DNA of 64,000 nt from Microvirga sp. Lineage in GTDB: Bacteria > Pseudomonadota > Alphaproteobacteria > Rhizobiales > Beijerinckiaceae. The DNA is taken from positions 142,162 through 206,161 of the forward strand of contig NZ_JACXAB010000008.1 in the NCBI RefSeq assembly GCF_014699075.1. Reading direction: 5' to 3'. Position 1 is the first letter of the stretch, and each line of letters begins with the position of its first letter. Shown here one piece after another: positions 36,371 to 48,600 of the stretch. Both the position numbers and the translations under genes were made by a program. The notes beneath the pieces are model-generated. The model searched no databases, was not told where the DNA came from, and saw only the letters and a list, made by a program, of their open reading frames with translations.

Positions 36371-36404
36371 ACAAGGACCGGGGCTGAGGCACCCCGGTCC
36401 TTGT
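36371..36404. terminator. Bidirectional intrinsic terminator (copy 2)
   Basis: This is the copy of the 13-bp stem-loop at 21314-21347. Here it terminates the HlyD2 unit on the minus strand; on the plus side only the GMC fragment precedes it. Confidence 0.85.
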
Positions 36405-36409
36405 AGCGT

Positions 36410-37720
36410 TCACTCCTCGCGGAAAGCCTTGGCCATGTTGTCGGCGACCGGCTTCGTCAGGTACGAGAACACTGTGCGGTAGCCGGTCTGGATCAGCCCC
36501 TCCACGGGCATGCCCGGAACCAGCTTGAGATCACCCAGACGCTCCCGCTCACCGTCCGCGAAGGCCACGCGCACCGGGTAATACTGCATGCCTGTGCGCT
36601 GATCCGTCACCAGATCGGCCGCGATCATGCTCACTTTGCCTTTGAGTTCAGGCGTTGTTCGCTGGTTGAACGCCGACAGGCGCAGCACCGTGTCGAGACC
36701 GGGGCGGAGCTGGTCGATGTCCTGCGGGGAAACCTTCACCTCGATGGACAACTCGTCCGCCTCGGGAACGACAAGCATCAGGGATTCGCCGGCATTGATC
36801 ACGCCGCCAACCGTATGCACGATTGACTGGTGCACGACGCCGTCCTGTGGGGCTCGAATGTCGATGCGCTTGAGCTGATCCTCGGCCGTGGTCTTGCGCT
36901 CGACGAGCTCCGCCGCCTTGGCCTGCACCTCGCGCAGTTCCTTGGACACCTCGCTCCTGAGATCCTGATCGATCTGGAGGATCTGAAGCGACGTTTCGCT
37001 GATGCGCCCCTTGGCCTGAGCGATGCTCGAGATCAGCTGTCCGCGCTCGCCCCGCAGCCTCGTTTCCTCACGCTTGAGAGATGTGACGCGCGTAATCGGC
37101 ACGAGGTTCTTCTTCCAGAGCTGCTCGACGCCAGTCAGCTCGTCCTGGATCAGCTGGATCTCGTCTCCCTTCGCTGAGGCCTGCAGCTTGAGGCCGTCGA
37201 TCTGCTCCTGCAATTGCGAGATGCGCTCCTGCAGCTGGGCCTTCTGGCCGGCCCGGGCCTCGCGACGATCCTGGAACACGTTAGTCTCGCCCTGGATCAG
37301 GCTGGCAAGCTCGGCATCCTGCAGACGGCTCTTGAAAGCAGCCGGGAAAGCAATCTTTTGCGATCCATCGCGCTCGGCTTCGAGGCGGCTCTGGCGGGCG
37401 GCCAGCTCATCCAGGCTCTTGGACACCATCGACAGACTCGCCCGTGCAACGGTCTCGTCGAGCCGGACCACCACGTCGCCTGCCCTGACCCGGTCGCCGT
37501 CACGGGCGAGGATCTCACCGACAACACCGCCGGTAGGATGCTGGACCTTCTTCACATAGGTGTCGACCACGATGGCGCCCGGTGCCACCACGGCTCCGGA
37601 CAGCTCGGTCACGGCTGCCCAGCCTCCAAGACCGCCGACGAGGAAGAAGGCGGAAGAGAGCCCCACCAGCGAGTAGCGGCGGATCGCGGCACGGGCACTT
37701 GGTTTGCGTTCGGACTTCAT
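36410..37720 (-). CDS. Type I secretion adaptor protein, HlyD family, copy 2
   Basis: The 436-residue sequence is identical to the protein at 21353-22663, with the N-terminal anchor, lipoyl half motifs, long helical hairpin and C-terminal barrel. It is the last gene of the second peroxidase-ABC-HlyD unit. Complete identity with copy 1 means no functional divergence yet; it doubles gene dosage of the exporter. Confidence 0.92.
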   Translation of the reverse strand: MKSERKPSARAAIRRYSLVGLSSAFFLVGGLGGWAAVTELSGAVVAPGAIVVDTYVKKVQHPTGGVVGEILARDGDRVRAGDVVVRLDETVARASLSMVSKSLDELAARQSRLEAERDGSQKIAFPAAFKSRLQDAELASLIQGETNVFQDRREARAGQKAQLQERISQLQEQIDGLKLQASAKGDEIQLIQDELTGVEQLWKKNLVPITRVTSLKREETRLRGERGQLISSIAQAKGRISETSLQILQIDQDLRSEVSKELREVQAKAAELVERKTTAEDQLKRIDIRAPQDGVVHQSIVHTVGGVINAGESLMLVVPEADELSIEVKVSPQDIDQLRPGLDTVLRLSAFNQRTTPELKGKVSMIAADLVTDQRTGMQYYPVRVAFADGERERLGDLKLVPGMPVEGLIQTGYRTVFSYLTKPVADNMAKAFREE

Positions 37721-37751
37721 GACATTCCCCCAGATCCTTGATGACTCAATC

Positions 37752-39491
37752 CTAGACGGCTTTCAGCGCAGTAGCGGTCGCCACCCGTGGCTCGGCGACT
37801 TGCGGGGCCGGAACCGGGCGCAGCACCTTGCTCAGGACTTCGTCCTTCGGGCCGAAGCTCTGCATCCGCCCCTCGCCCATCACCAGCACCAGATCGACAC
37901 CCGCAAGCGCACTCGGCCGGTGGGCGATGACCACCACGACCCCTCCCCGCGCCCTGATGCCCATGATCGCAGCCGTCAGGGCCTGCTCGCCCTCGTTGTC
38001 GAGGTTGGAGTTCGGCTCGTCGAGCACCACCAGGAAGGGATCACCATACAGGGCGCGGGCGAGAGCCAGGCGCTGGCGCTGCCCGCCCGACAGGGCCGCT
38101 CCCGCCTCGCCGACCTGCGTCTCATAGCCGTCCGGCAGTTGCAGGATCATCTCGTGGACATTGGCGGCCCTGGCGGCGGCGATGATGGCTTCCGCCTTCG
38201 GCTCGGGATCGAACCGCGCGATGTTCTGCGCCACGGTTCCGGCGAACAACTCCACGTCCTGCGGGAGATAGCCGATGTGTTGCCCGAGATCCTCCGGCAG
38301 CCATTGCTCGACGGCAGCGCCGTCGAAGCGAACCTTGCCGCGCCAGGTCGGCCACACGCCGACGATCATGCGAGCGAGCGAGGACTTGCCTGAGGCGCTG
38401 GGGCCGATGATGCCCAGACCGCTCCCGGCCTTCAGCTCGAAGGACACGTCCTGCACCGAGAACCTCTGCCCACCCGGAGCTCCGGAGCCGGCATTCTCGA
38501 TCGACAGGATGGACCGGGGTGCTGGGAGCTTCAGGGGCTCGTCAGTCTGGGCATTCGCCTCAAGGAGCGTCTTAAGTCGGCGCCAGCCCTGGCGAGCACT
38601 GACGAAGCCCTTCCAGTTGCCGATGGCGAGCTCGACCGGCGCCATGGCGCGCGAGGTGAGGATCGAGCTGGCGATCATGATGCCGCCGGTCGCCTGGCCG
38701 TCGATGACCAGATAGGCACCGATCGCGAGCACCATGGATTGCAGCAGCATCCGCAGCACCTTCGACATGGCGCCGAAGCCACCCGCCACGTCGGAGGTCC
38801 GCTGCTGATGAGACAGGTAGCTGGCATTGGCATCGCCCCAGCGCACGCCGATGCGCCTGGCCATGCCCATGGCCTGGACGACCTCGGCGTTGCGGCGCGC
38901 GCCCTCAGAAATCCCGTTGCGCACGAGGGCCGCGCCCACGGCTGCCTTTGATGCTTCCTTGGTCATCACTTCTGTCAACAGCGTGATCACCACGAGAAGG
39001 CATGCACCGCCCAGGGCCGCAAGGCCGATCCAGGGGTGGAAGGCGAAGCAGATGAACAGATACAGAGGCATCCAGGGCAGATCGAAGAGTGCCGACGGCC
39101 CGCCACCAGCCAGAAATGCGCGCAGTTGATCGAGATCGCGCAGGGGCTGCTGCCCGTCGCCGTCGACCTTGCCCTTGAGAGGCGCCTTGAGCTGCCCCTG
39201 GAAGATCTGCTGGCTCAGGTCCTCGTCGATGGCTGCGCCGACGCGCGCCATGATCCGACCACGGAGCGCATCGAAGAGGCCCTGGAAGAGGTAGAGCACC
39301 ACGATAATGACGGAGAGACCCACGAGCGTCGGGATGCTCTGGCTCGGAAGAACCCGGTCGTAGACCTCCATCATGAAGATGGAGCCCGAGAGGTAAAGCA
39401 GGTTGATCAGGCCGCTCAACACTGCGACGCCCAGGAAGGCACCGCGACAGGAGGCCATGAGGCTGAGACGCTTCTTGAGGGGGCTGGTCAT
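37752..39491 (-). CDS. Type I secretion ABC exporter, copy 2
   Basis: The 579-residue sequence is identical to 22695-24434 (Walker A GPSASGKSSLAR, signature LSGGQRQR, Walker B LVVLDEPNSNLD). It lies 128 bp downstream of peroxidase 2. Since both peroxidases share the same 429-residue C-terminus, including the probable secretion signal, either exporter should accept either cargo (inference). Confidence 0.93.
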   Translation of the reverse strand: MTSPLKKRLSLMASCRGAFLGVAVLSGLINLLYLSGSIFMMEVYDRVLPSQSIPTLVGLSVIIVVLYLFQGLFDALRGRIMARVGAAIDEDLSQQIFQGQLKAPLKGKVDGDGQQPLRDLDQLRAFLAGGGPSALFDLPWMPLYLFICFAFHPWIGLAALGGACLLVVITLLTEVMTKEASKAAVGAALVRNGISEGARRNAEVVQAMGMARRIGVRWGDANASYLSHQQRTSDVAGGFGAMSKVLRMLLQSMVLAIGAYLVIDGQATGGIMIASSILTSRAMAPVELAIGNWKGFVSARQGWRRLKTLLEANAQTDEPLKLPAPRSILSIENAGSGAPGGQRFSVQDVSFELKAGSGLGIIGPSASGKSSLARMIVGVWPTWRGKVRFDGAAVEQWLPEDLGQHIGYLPQDVELFAGTVAQNIARFDPEPKAEAIIAAARAANVHEMILQLPDGYETQVGEAGAALSGGQRQRLALARALYGDPFLVVLDEPNSNLDNEGEQALTAAIMGIRARGGVVVVIAHRPSALAGVDLVLVMGEGRMQSFGPKDEVLSKVLRPVPAPQVAEPRVATATALKAV

Positions 39492-39561
39492 CGACTTGTA
39501 CCTTGGGAAGTGTGCGTCACGTGAAGTGCCTTTGGCGGCACCGAACTTGTTTGAGTAACCC

Positions 39562-39594
39562 CGCCGGGAGCTTTGGGGGGCATAGCTCCCGGCG
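39562..39594 (-). terminator. Stem-loop between peroxidase 2 and its exporter
   Basis: This is the copy of the 11-bp stem at 24505-24537, in the same position 3' of the peroxidase stop; it may be an attenuator. Confidence 0.55.
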
Positions 39595-39619
39595 AGGTCA
39601 CACCGATGTCGAACCAGCG

Positions 39620-42600
39620 TCAGAAGATGAAGCCGCTGCTGTCGAGATCGGATTCCTTAACGCCCTGAAGGACCGGGATGTCGTCTTCAGGAGCGATGCG
39701 ACCCTCGAAGATGCCAAAGTTGAGGAAATGGTCGAGAGCGTTGACCTCAGCCGCGGCCACGTCCGGATTGGCCTCCAGGTAGGCGGTGGTATCGAACCCG
39801 GCCGCGGGATCACGGCCCTCCTTCGCGCCGAACTGGAAGTAGTGCTCGAGCGGGTTCACGCCGGCGGCTGCTACATCCGGGTTGGTCTCCAGATAGTAGC
39901 TGGTGTCGAACACCGCATTGGGATTACGGCCCTCCTTCCAACCATAGGTGTTGAAGTGCACGAGAGGATTTATTCCAGCCGCGCCGACATCCGGGTTGGC
40001 CAGCAGGTAATACTCCCGGTCGAAGCCGCCGACGATGTCCCGGCCGACCGCCGCGAAGGTCGCCCGACCCTCGAACTGACCCCAGGTGACGTAGTGGGCG
40101 AGCGGGTTCACGCCGGCTGCTGCCACATCCGGATTGGCCTGCAGGTACTGCTGCGTATCGAAGGACGCGGAGGCATCACGCCCCTCTCCCGCACCGTAGC
40201 GGGCATAGTGGTCGAGAGCACTCAGGCCGGCGGCCTTCACGTCCGGGTTGGCGGAGAGGTAAGCCGCCGCATCGAAGACCGCGTTGGCATCGCGTCCTTC
40301 CGCCTCGCCGAAGGCGAAGTAGTGCGCCTCGGCGTCCTGGCCGGCCTGCCAGACATCCTTGTTGTTGGCATAGTAGAACAGGTCGTCCACCAGCAGGTTG
40401 TTGTCGGTGCGCTCGATAGTGCCATCAGTAAAGGTGAGGCGCTGAGCCTTCGTGACATCGGCCGTTTCTCCGTTGGGCCCGGTGATGACGATATGGCCGC
40501 CGGCATAGCTCACGCTGGCCTGGCTGAAGGCGAAGCTGAAGCTGGAACCGGTCTCGATCACATTCTCGACTGGAACGGGATCGGGATCGGACGGGGTAAC
40601 CGGCGCAGGATTGGCAGGCGTACCCGGAGCAGGCTTCTCGACGGTGATGGTTACCGTGCCTTCACTTGAGCCCCCCTGGCCGTCCGCCACCGTGTAGGTG
40701 AAGGAGGCCTCGCCGGTGAAGCCGGCTTTGGGCGTGAAGGTGATGGTGCCATCCTCATTGAGAACTGCTGTCCCATGCTCGTCCTCGTCGAGGTCGACGA
40801 GGGAGAGCGTGCCGCCGTCAAGGTCGAGGTCGTTGGCCAGCAGCTGCGCTGCCGTCAGCTGGAGAACCTCCCCCTTCTGGACCGTGAAACGCTCCCCGAT
40901 GACAACGGGCTTTTGATTGTCGGTCGGCTCCTCATTGTCATGGTCATCATGTTCCCCAAGAATGGGATCCCCATCGCTCACATAGGTGATCGAGTGCGTG
41001 CCGCTCGTCAGGGTGACCGAGCCGTTCTCGTTGACAACCTTGGTGTAGTTGGCAGCGGTGAGGCCCGGCGCCAGCTCAATCACGTCCTGGGCCCGCAGCG
41101 TCCCGACAATGGTGTCGTTGCCGCCGTTGGAGCGGAACACGATACGGTGCGCCGAAGTCAGGCCCGAGATGTCCACGATGTCGGCCCCTTCGTCACCATC
41201 GATGGTGATGGTGTTCGGGCGCAGGCTCGTGGCCGAGAAGTCGCCGATGATCTGGAAGGTGTCGCTCCCGGCATTTCCGGCTTCCCCGGCAGGATCGAAG
41301 CCGTTGATCCTGATCTCCTCGATCTCCGCCAGTTCGGCGATGACCGAGGCATACGTGGCTCCGTCGCGGGTGATCACGATCTCAGTGCCGGCACTCAGGC
41401 TTCCAGGTCCTTTATCCGCAAGCGCATTCCAGGCGTCTCGCGTATAGATCCTGTAGACCTCAGCGGAAGCATTGCCGTTGATCACGAATGTGTCCCCAGT
41501 CGTGCCTTCAGTTCCACCATTGACCAGATCGCGACCATCCGTTGTTCCCACGGAATTGGCATTCCAGATGATAGTGTCATCCCCTGCGTCGCCGTTGATG
41601 GTATCAACGCCAGCGTTCAGGGCGGGCATGGTGAAGTTCACCGCTAGGTTGTCGATATAGAAGTTTTCCGCGCCCAAGAAGGACAAGGTGCTCCCAAGAG
41701 CGCCCGTATCAAAGCTGCCTTCAGCTCGGAGTTGGATGGCGGTGTGGGAAGCGGACAGTGCCGTCGTGAAGGTTCCGGTACCATTGCCGCCAAGAGTGCC
41801 CAGCACCTGCCAGGCGCTGCCGTTGAAGGCTTCGACTACAACATTCTCCCCGCTGTCGAGATTAACGCCCTCGTAGTTAAACGACAGTGTCGCTGAAGTG
41901 GCACCAGCCAGGTTGATAGAGCGCTGGATAGTTTCGCCCCCGTCAATGCCGACGGCGAACCGCAGGCGTCCATCGCTGACCAGGATGTCCCCAGCTGTAG
42001 CCCCTCCGGCCTCGTCACCACCTTCTGTCCAAGCACCGGTCCAGCCCACCGTACCAGTGCTGTTGGTATAGTCCTGCAAGCTGAAGTTATCGGCATAGGT
42101 GCCGGTATTGGAGCCGGTACCACCGGACAGGGTGTCGTTGCCGTCACCACCGTTGAGGGTATCAGCACCTTCGTTGCCGTTTAGGACGTCGTTGCCGCCA
42201 CCGCCGAACAGCACATCGTTGCCACCGAGCCCGTTGATGGTGTTAGCAGTGTTGGTGCCCGTAATAGTGTTCGGACCTTCGGTGGGGGCTCCGAACTCCG
42301 GCGGTGCGGCCGGAGCCAGAGTGAAGTCATTTATGTCGATCTGGGTATCGGTGACATTGTTGATGCGGATCCTGCCCAGCTCGTTTCCTGCGCCGTCATT
42401 GACGATGAGCAAGCGGCCGGCCGGACCCGTCACGGCGGTTTCCATCACACGTGTCGCAAAGTTTGCAGCCGTGACACCCAGGGCACTTAGGTCGATCTTG
42501 TCCTGGTTGGTGGCAAGGCCGCCATCGGCATCGAAGCTGTCGATGGTGTCATTGCCGAAACCGGCAGCGTTGTAGACGATGGTGTTGACCCCGCCGCCGA

Positions 42601-45600
42601 CATCAATGGTGTCATTACCCGCGCCGCCGATGAGGATGTCGTTTTCATTGCCGCCGTTGAGGATGTCGTTGCCGGTGCCGCCATCGAGCAGATCGTTGCC
42701 GTCGTTGCCGTTGAGGACGTCGTTGCCGCCACCGCCGAACAGCTGGTTGTTGCCGCTGTTGCCGAAGATGAGATTGGCTGCATCGTTGCCTCTGCCGTTG
42801 ACGGCGGCATTGCCGGTCAGCGTCAGGTTCTCGAAATTGGCCCCGAGGGCGTAGGTTGCGGACGATTGGACCGTATCCGTTCCTTCATTCGCAACCTCGA
42901 CGACCACATCCCCGGCCGTGACCACATAGGTGTCGTTGCCCGCTCCACCAGTCAGGGTATCGACACCGTTACCGCCAGTGATGACGTTGTTGAGCGCGTT
43001 GCCGGTGCCGGCGAAGGTGCCCACTCCGGTATAGGTGAGGTCTTCGACATTAGCCCCGAGGGTATAGGCCGCGAGGTCGGTCTGGACTTCATCGGTGCCG
43101 CCGTTGGTGGTCTCGACGACCACGTCCCCGGCATCGTCGACCACGTAGGTGTCGCCCCCTGAGCCGCCGACCATGACGTCGGCTCCTGTACCGCCATCCA
43201 ACCTATCGTCGTCGCCTGTTCCGGATCCGCCGACCAGGAGATCGTCGCCAGCGCCGCCGGAGAGGTCGTTATCACCGGTGCCGCCGAAGATCAGATCGTC
43301 GCCCCCGCCGCCGACGATCTCGTCGTTAACGCCCTGCTCGCCGACGATGAAGTTATTGACGGTCGAGCTTGAGAGGTCGATCTCACGGCCGCCGAAGAAG
43401 CCTCCGCTCGGATCGGCTCGACTGATGGCATAGTCGTCCGCACCCAGTTCATATCCCTCATAGGTGCCGTTATCGAAGTTGATCAACTCAACACCGGTTT
43501 GGCTGTTGGTTCCGGTGAAGTGATTGGTAACCGTGATCTGCTGGCCATTAAAGTTGATCACCAGACTACCGTTGCTGGTTCCCGTGTTGTTGTCGGAGGC
43601 GTTCAGCCCGGTCAGGGCAGCGCCCGCCGCTTGGATCACAATCCGATCCGCGGAGCCACTGCTCGTGGCGGAGACCCCCTCGTTGATTGTGTCGCTGCCG
43701 TCAGCAAGACCGAAGATGTAGGTGTCGTTTCCGAGTCCACCATTCAGAACATCGCTGCCGGCGCCACCGATCAGAATGTCGTTGCCGCCAAGACCGTTCA
43801 GCGTGTCGTTTCCTCCCTTGCCGACGATGAGGTCAGCCTCGTTGTTACCATTCAGTGTTTCACCCGCATTGGTGCCCTCGATGACGTTGAGAGTGCTCCC
43901 ATTGAACTCCAGCTTCTCGATGCCACGGATGGTGTCGCGGCCATCGGAGACCGGATTGGCAACTCCTTCCCCCTCTTCGACATCGTCATTTCCGGGAACT
44001 TGTACGAAACCCGAGTGATTGACGAAGACACTGCCGTCGGAATTGGTGCCGAAGCTGTAGTTGGCGACCACGTCCGTATAAACTGCCGTGTCGACGTCGC
44101 CGGCTTTGTTGCCGTTGACCATCTCACGGACAATGCTGAGCTGGCCCGGATTGAGGGCCGCGGTGAACATCAGGGCATCGAGGCCCTTGCCACCATATAG
44201 GGGGGTCGCCCCGTCCTTCGGCGCGCCGTTCACATAATCGGCCACGGCATAGACCTTGCCGGTCATACCATCGGCAGTTCCAATCACCGGGCCGGTGCCA
44301 TCCTTGTTTGCATGGATCGCGATGCGGACGTTGAGCCACTTGTCGCCATCGATGATGTCGTTCCCGGCCAAGCCTTTGATCCGGTCACTACCACCACCGC
44401 CGAGCAGAATGTCGGAGGCGTCCGCCGTGCTGAAGATGATCCGTTCCTGTACACCGTTCTCATCGAGCACCGGAACCGCCTGGCCATTCACCACCTTTGT
44501 CACCGGAACGCCGGCGCCGAGATGGGCGACGAGCCCGGACAGGCCGTTGATAAGGCCGACGTTCTTCGCCAGAAGATCGTTGGAGTAGGAGTCCAGCGGC
44601 GAGTTGGGACCGGGGATCGCCGCCGTACCGGTTGCTTCAGCCCGAGTGTTCACCGACACGATGCGCCCAGTGAGTGTATCGTTCAGGTTCCACCCCGACA
44701 GACCCTCCACCAGATCGAAGCGATCGCGCAGGATGAAGGCTTCCTGGGTATCGAAGATGGGAATACCAAGATCGGAGTTTGCGGCAATCACGTCGCCCTT
44801 GTGGATGGCCCAGTCGAACCCGGCCATGCCGTTCGAGCGCTGAATGCCCTCGTTCTGGAACGTGATATCGTCGCCTGACTCACCGTCGTAGTCAGTGTCG
44901 CCGCTGCCGCCGTTCAGAACGTCGTGGCCGATGATGGTCGAGTTGAAGAACAGCTCCGAGTTCTCGCCTGCTAGGGTGTCGAAGCGCTGGCCGCCCTCAA
45001 GCCAGTCATCACCTTCGTTGCCCAGCAGGAAGTCACCGCCGCTACCACCGAGAATGAAGTCGTTGCCGGTGCCGCCGAAAGCTTCCTTGCCGTCAGGTCC
45101 AGTGGAGATGAAGTCGTTGCCCTGGTTACCGAAGAGCAGCGACAGGCCCGATCCGCCATGGATGACGTCGTTGCCTTCGTTGCCGTGCAGGAAGTCAGCC
45201 TCGCCGATGTCGGTGCCGGCATTGGTGATGATGTCGTCACCCTCGCCACCGAACACCTTGTCGACGCCGTAGCCGGCTTCGATGGTGTCGTTGCCGCCCT
45301 TGCCCCAGATGGCATCGTCACCGCCGCCGGAGACGATCTGGTCGTTGTTCTCTGTGCCACCGATGACGAAGTGCTCGTTGCTGTTGACACGGATGTACGA
45401 GGCGACAGTGGTCTTGTCAGTGTCGGCGATCAGGTTACCGGCAGCATCCCGGCGTTCCACCAGCTCCGCGAAGGGCAGGAAGGGATTGTCCGAATTTGGG
45501 TCCGCATCCAGCTGCTTGCTCGGGTCCATTTCCAGGATCGGCATCTCGAACCCGGAGAACACATTGCCGGGTATCACGGTCGATTCCTCATGCCCCAGGT

Positions 45601-48600
45601 CGGTGTTGCGCATCACCAGCTCAGCGAAGGTGTTGTTCTCGAGCTCGTTGAGCAGGTTGAGGCCCTGGGTCCGCGACAGGTAGTAGAACCGGTCGGCATC
45701 CTGCAGGTTCTCCATCGTCATCTGAAAGACGAAGGCGAAGGTCGAGCCGAGCATGCCGCCGAACGCCATCTTCTTCTCGGCGAGACCGCCAATCCAGAAA
45801 TCGACGTTGTTGAGGCCGCCAAGTGAGTCGTCCTTCGGGCCGGTGCCATCCGGTGCGTAAACCCCAGTGGCGTTGAGGAAATCGAGACGGTCAGCGGGAG
45901 CGCCTTCACCGCCCAGGACCAGCTTCGTCGCCGCATCCCGCAGCTGCTCGATGGTCTTGGGATTAGCTGGCGTGTTGATCAGCGACTCATGCGTTCCATA
46001 GGCCGCGATGAAGTTGATGATCGAGGCCGGGTTCTTGAGATTCAGCGCGAAGTCGGCCCAGCTCGTGTAAGGCTTGAGCAGGGTGTCGCCGGTCGCGGCA
46101 AAGAACTTCTCGCGGGCTGCGTTGAGCGGAGGCGTGCCGACGTCGCGACCACGGGCGAGGTTGATTGTGGCAAGATCGAGCGGGATACCGAGCAGCTGGT
46201 TGCGGAGCACGTCGGTGACGAACTCGTCGATCTCACTGCCGACCTGACGGGTCATGCCGCGGATAATGGCGCCCGAGGCCGCCTCGGCATCACCAAGGTT
46301 GTCGTACATGACAGGATTCAGGAAGCCATCGAACAACTTGACATCAGCGACAACCGGCTTGCCGTCTACCATCTTGATGATGTCGATGTCCTGCCGCAGC
46401 ATGGAGTGGCCGAAGCGGTACACCACATGGGCGAACTCGGCAGCGATGCTTGGGTTGATGTCGGCCGAGGGCTCGAACACGAAGGCATCAATGTCCGGCT
46501 GCATCATGCGGCCGAATTCCTCGAATACCAGATGCTGGTATTCCATTTCGTTGGTGAAGCGGCCCACCTGGAAGAGGCGTTCGCCGTCCCAGTTGAGGGT
46601 TCCCGATAGCGCCGCGATGGCGGCAGGATCGCCGTCGGTCAGCGTGGTGAACTGAGCATCGGTCAGGTCCGTCAGCAGCCATTCGTTGATGAAGGCCCGA
46701 TCCTTCGACTGAAGCGCTACATCCTTGGTGTGCTCGACGATCCGGTTGTGCTCGGAGTGGAACACCTGGTGGACGGCTGTCAGGGCGATATTCTCGTTGG
46801 CCCGGCCGTCGCCGGCGATGAAGTGCCGGTCGAGCAGCTCGTTATCGTAGAAGGTCTGGCCGCCGCGACCGTTGTCGAAGCTGCGCTCCATCACGATGTT
46901 GCCTTCGGCGTCGCGGATCGGCTGACGGTCGGGGCCGAGCTTCGGAGCCATTCCGCCGGAATATCCCAGAGCAGAGTCGTCGTCCTGCATCAGGACGCCT
47001 CCGCTCACCACCGGCGCTGCGGCGTGTGCAATGTCGTCGAGGAAGGCATGGCCGGTCAGAACTACGCCCTGTGCGCTGACGGGCGCGGCCGGGTTACCTT
47101 CGCGCAGCACGTCATCGGCGGTGCCGAGTTTGCCGTCGGGGCCCATGCCCACCACGAGCTGCGGATAGCCGTTCTTGCCTGGAATGAAGTTGCCGTAAGG
47201 ATCCGAGGCGATCAGCGGGATATTGCCGACGTTCAGGTCGGTCAGCTCAATGCCAAGGACATTCTTCGCCTGAGCCTTGATGTCGGCCCAAGTGGCCAGA
47301 CCACCATTGCTGCCTTCCAGCAGATGGCCAGTCGTGACGGGCTTGCCGTCCGACCCCTTGATATATTCGCGCATGAAGACCTGCTTCGAAGCGCTCGAAG
47401 CATAGGTCTGGTTCTGATCGACCCAGGGCGTCGTCAGGTTCTTCGGACCGAGGCCGTCGTCAGCTGTTCCCAGGATCCCGTCCGCTCCGGCGTTGACCGT
47501 GACACGCGTCAGCGGGATGTAGTTTTGTGCGCCTGGAGCGGTGCTGTAGAGGGGATCATCCGGCGACAGCGGAACGTAGACAGTGCCGTTGCCGCCCTTG
47601 GCGACGAGGTCGAGACCATGATCAAAAAACTGGCCGAAGATCGTCATCCAACCGTTGAAGGGCGAGGAGAGGCCTTCGTCGGGCGACACGTTTGGCAGAT
47701 AGACGGTGTTGCCGTCCATTTCGACGCCGTGGGTTTCGAGCAGTACATTGAGAGCTTGCTCGGCAGCAGTGAAATTCCCGTTGACGGTCTGTGCTTCATC
47801 GAGGGCCGCCTGGGCTTCAGCCAGAGCGCTCTTCAGCCCCACGACACTTGCTGCATCGGCCGATGCGGTAGCTGCAGACGCGTCCGCAACATCCCCTAGG
47901 CCGTTTGCGACCTCTTGCAGCCCAGCGTACTTCGCCTGCTCCTGCTCGAACGTATTTAGAGCGGCCTGAATTTCAGCCGTCTGTGTGTCGTTAGAAACAG
48001 GATCTGTGAGTAGCGCGGTATAGGCGCTCAGTGCAGCGTCGCGCACGCCCCCAGCGATGTTGGCCTGCTCCTGCGCAGCAGCGAACGCTGCTTGGTCCGC
48101 GGAGGCCATCGCCGCGGACCCCGATGCGACAGCCTCGGCGTCAGCCAGTGCCAGTGTGGCATCATCTACCTTAGCCTGGAGCTCGGCAATCGGCGCCTCT
48201 GCGGCGTCGGCGAGCTTGATCGCAGCATCGAGCGCCTTCTTCGCCGTGACGATCTCGCTCAGCGCCGTCATGAGTGGTTGCCCCGACAGGCCGGCATGCG
48301 TCAGCGCCGTGGCGATCGCAGCCGGATTGTTCAGCGTCTGGTCGACGATCAGGTTCGAGATGATGCGCGGGTCCGCATCGATCACCGTACCGCTGCCGGC
48401 GCCGGGCTGGGAACCGGATCTGGTACCGGCGTTGGCATAATTGTTGTTGGTGTACCAGCTCACGCCCGTGTCGTCGGCCGTGCCCAGCACACCGTCCGCT
48501 CCGGGCCCGTTCGGTGCCGGATTGAAATCGTAGCGGTCGCCATCGGCATCGTTCAGATACTGAGGGGTGAAGATGCCCGGGAAGGACTGGTCAGCAGCGC

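Larger units (their letters stand above)
36181..40909. repeat. 4,729-bp direct repeat, copy 2
   Basis: This is the second copy of 21124-25852. Its left end is joined to an MFS pseudogene, which is foreign to the GMC context, so this copy looks like the derived one on the left. Its right end lies inside the coding sequence of peroxidase 2, in frame, at the codon for the Pro of PVVIGERF. Confidence 0.95.

Noticed and set aside
46730..47899. 389-codon plus-strand frame opposite peroxidase 2
   Set aside because: Antisense shadow of the peroxidase catalytic domain.
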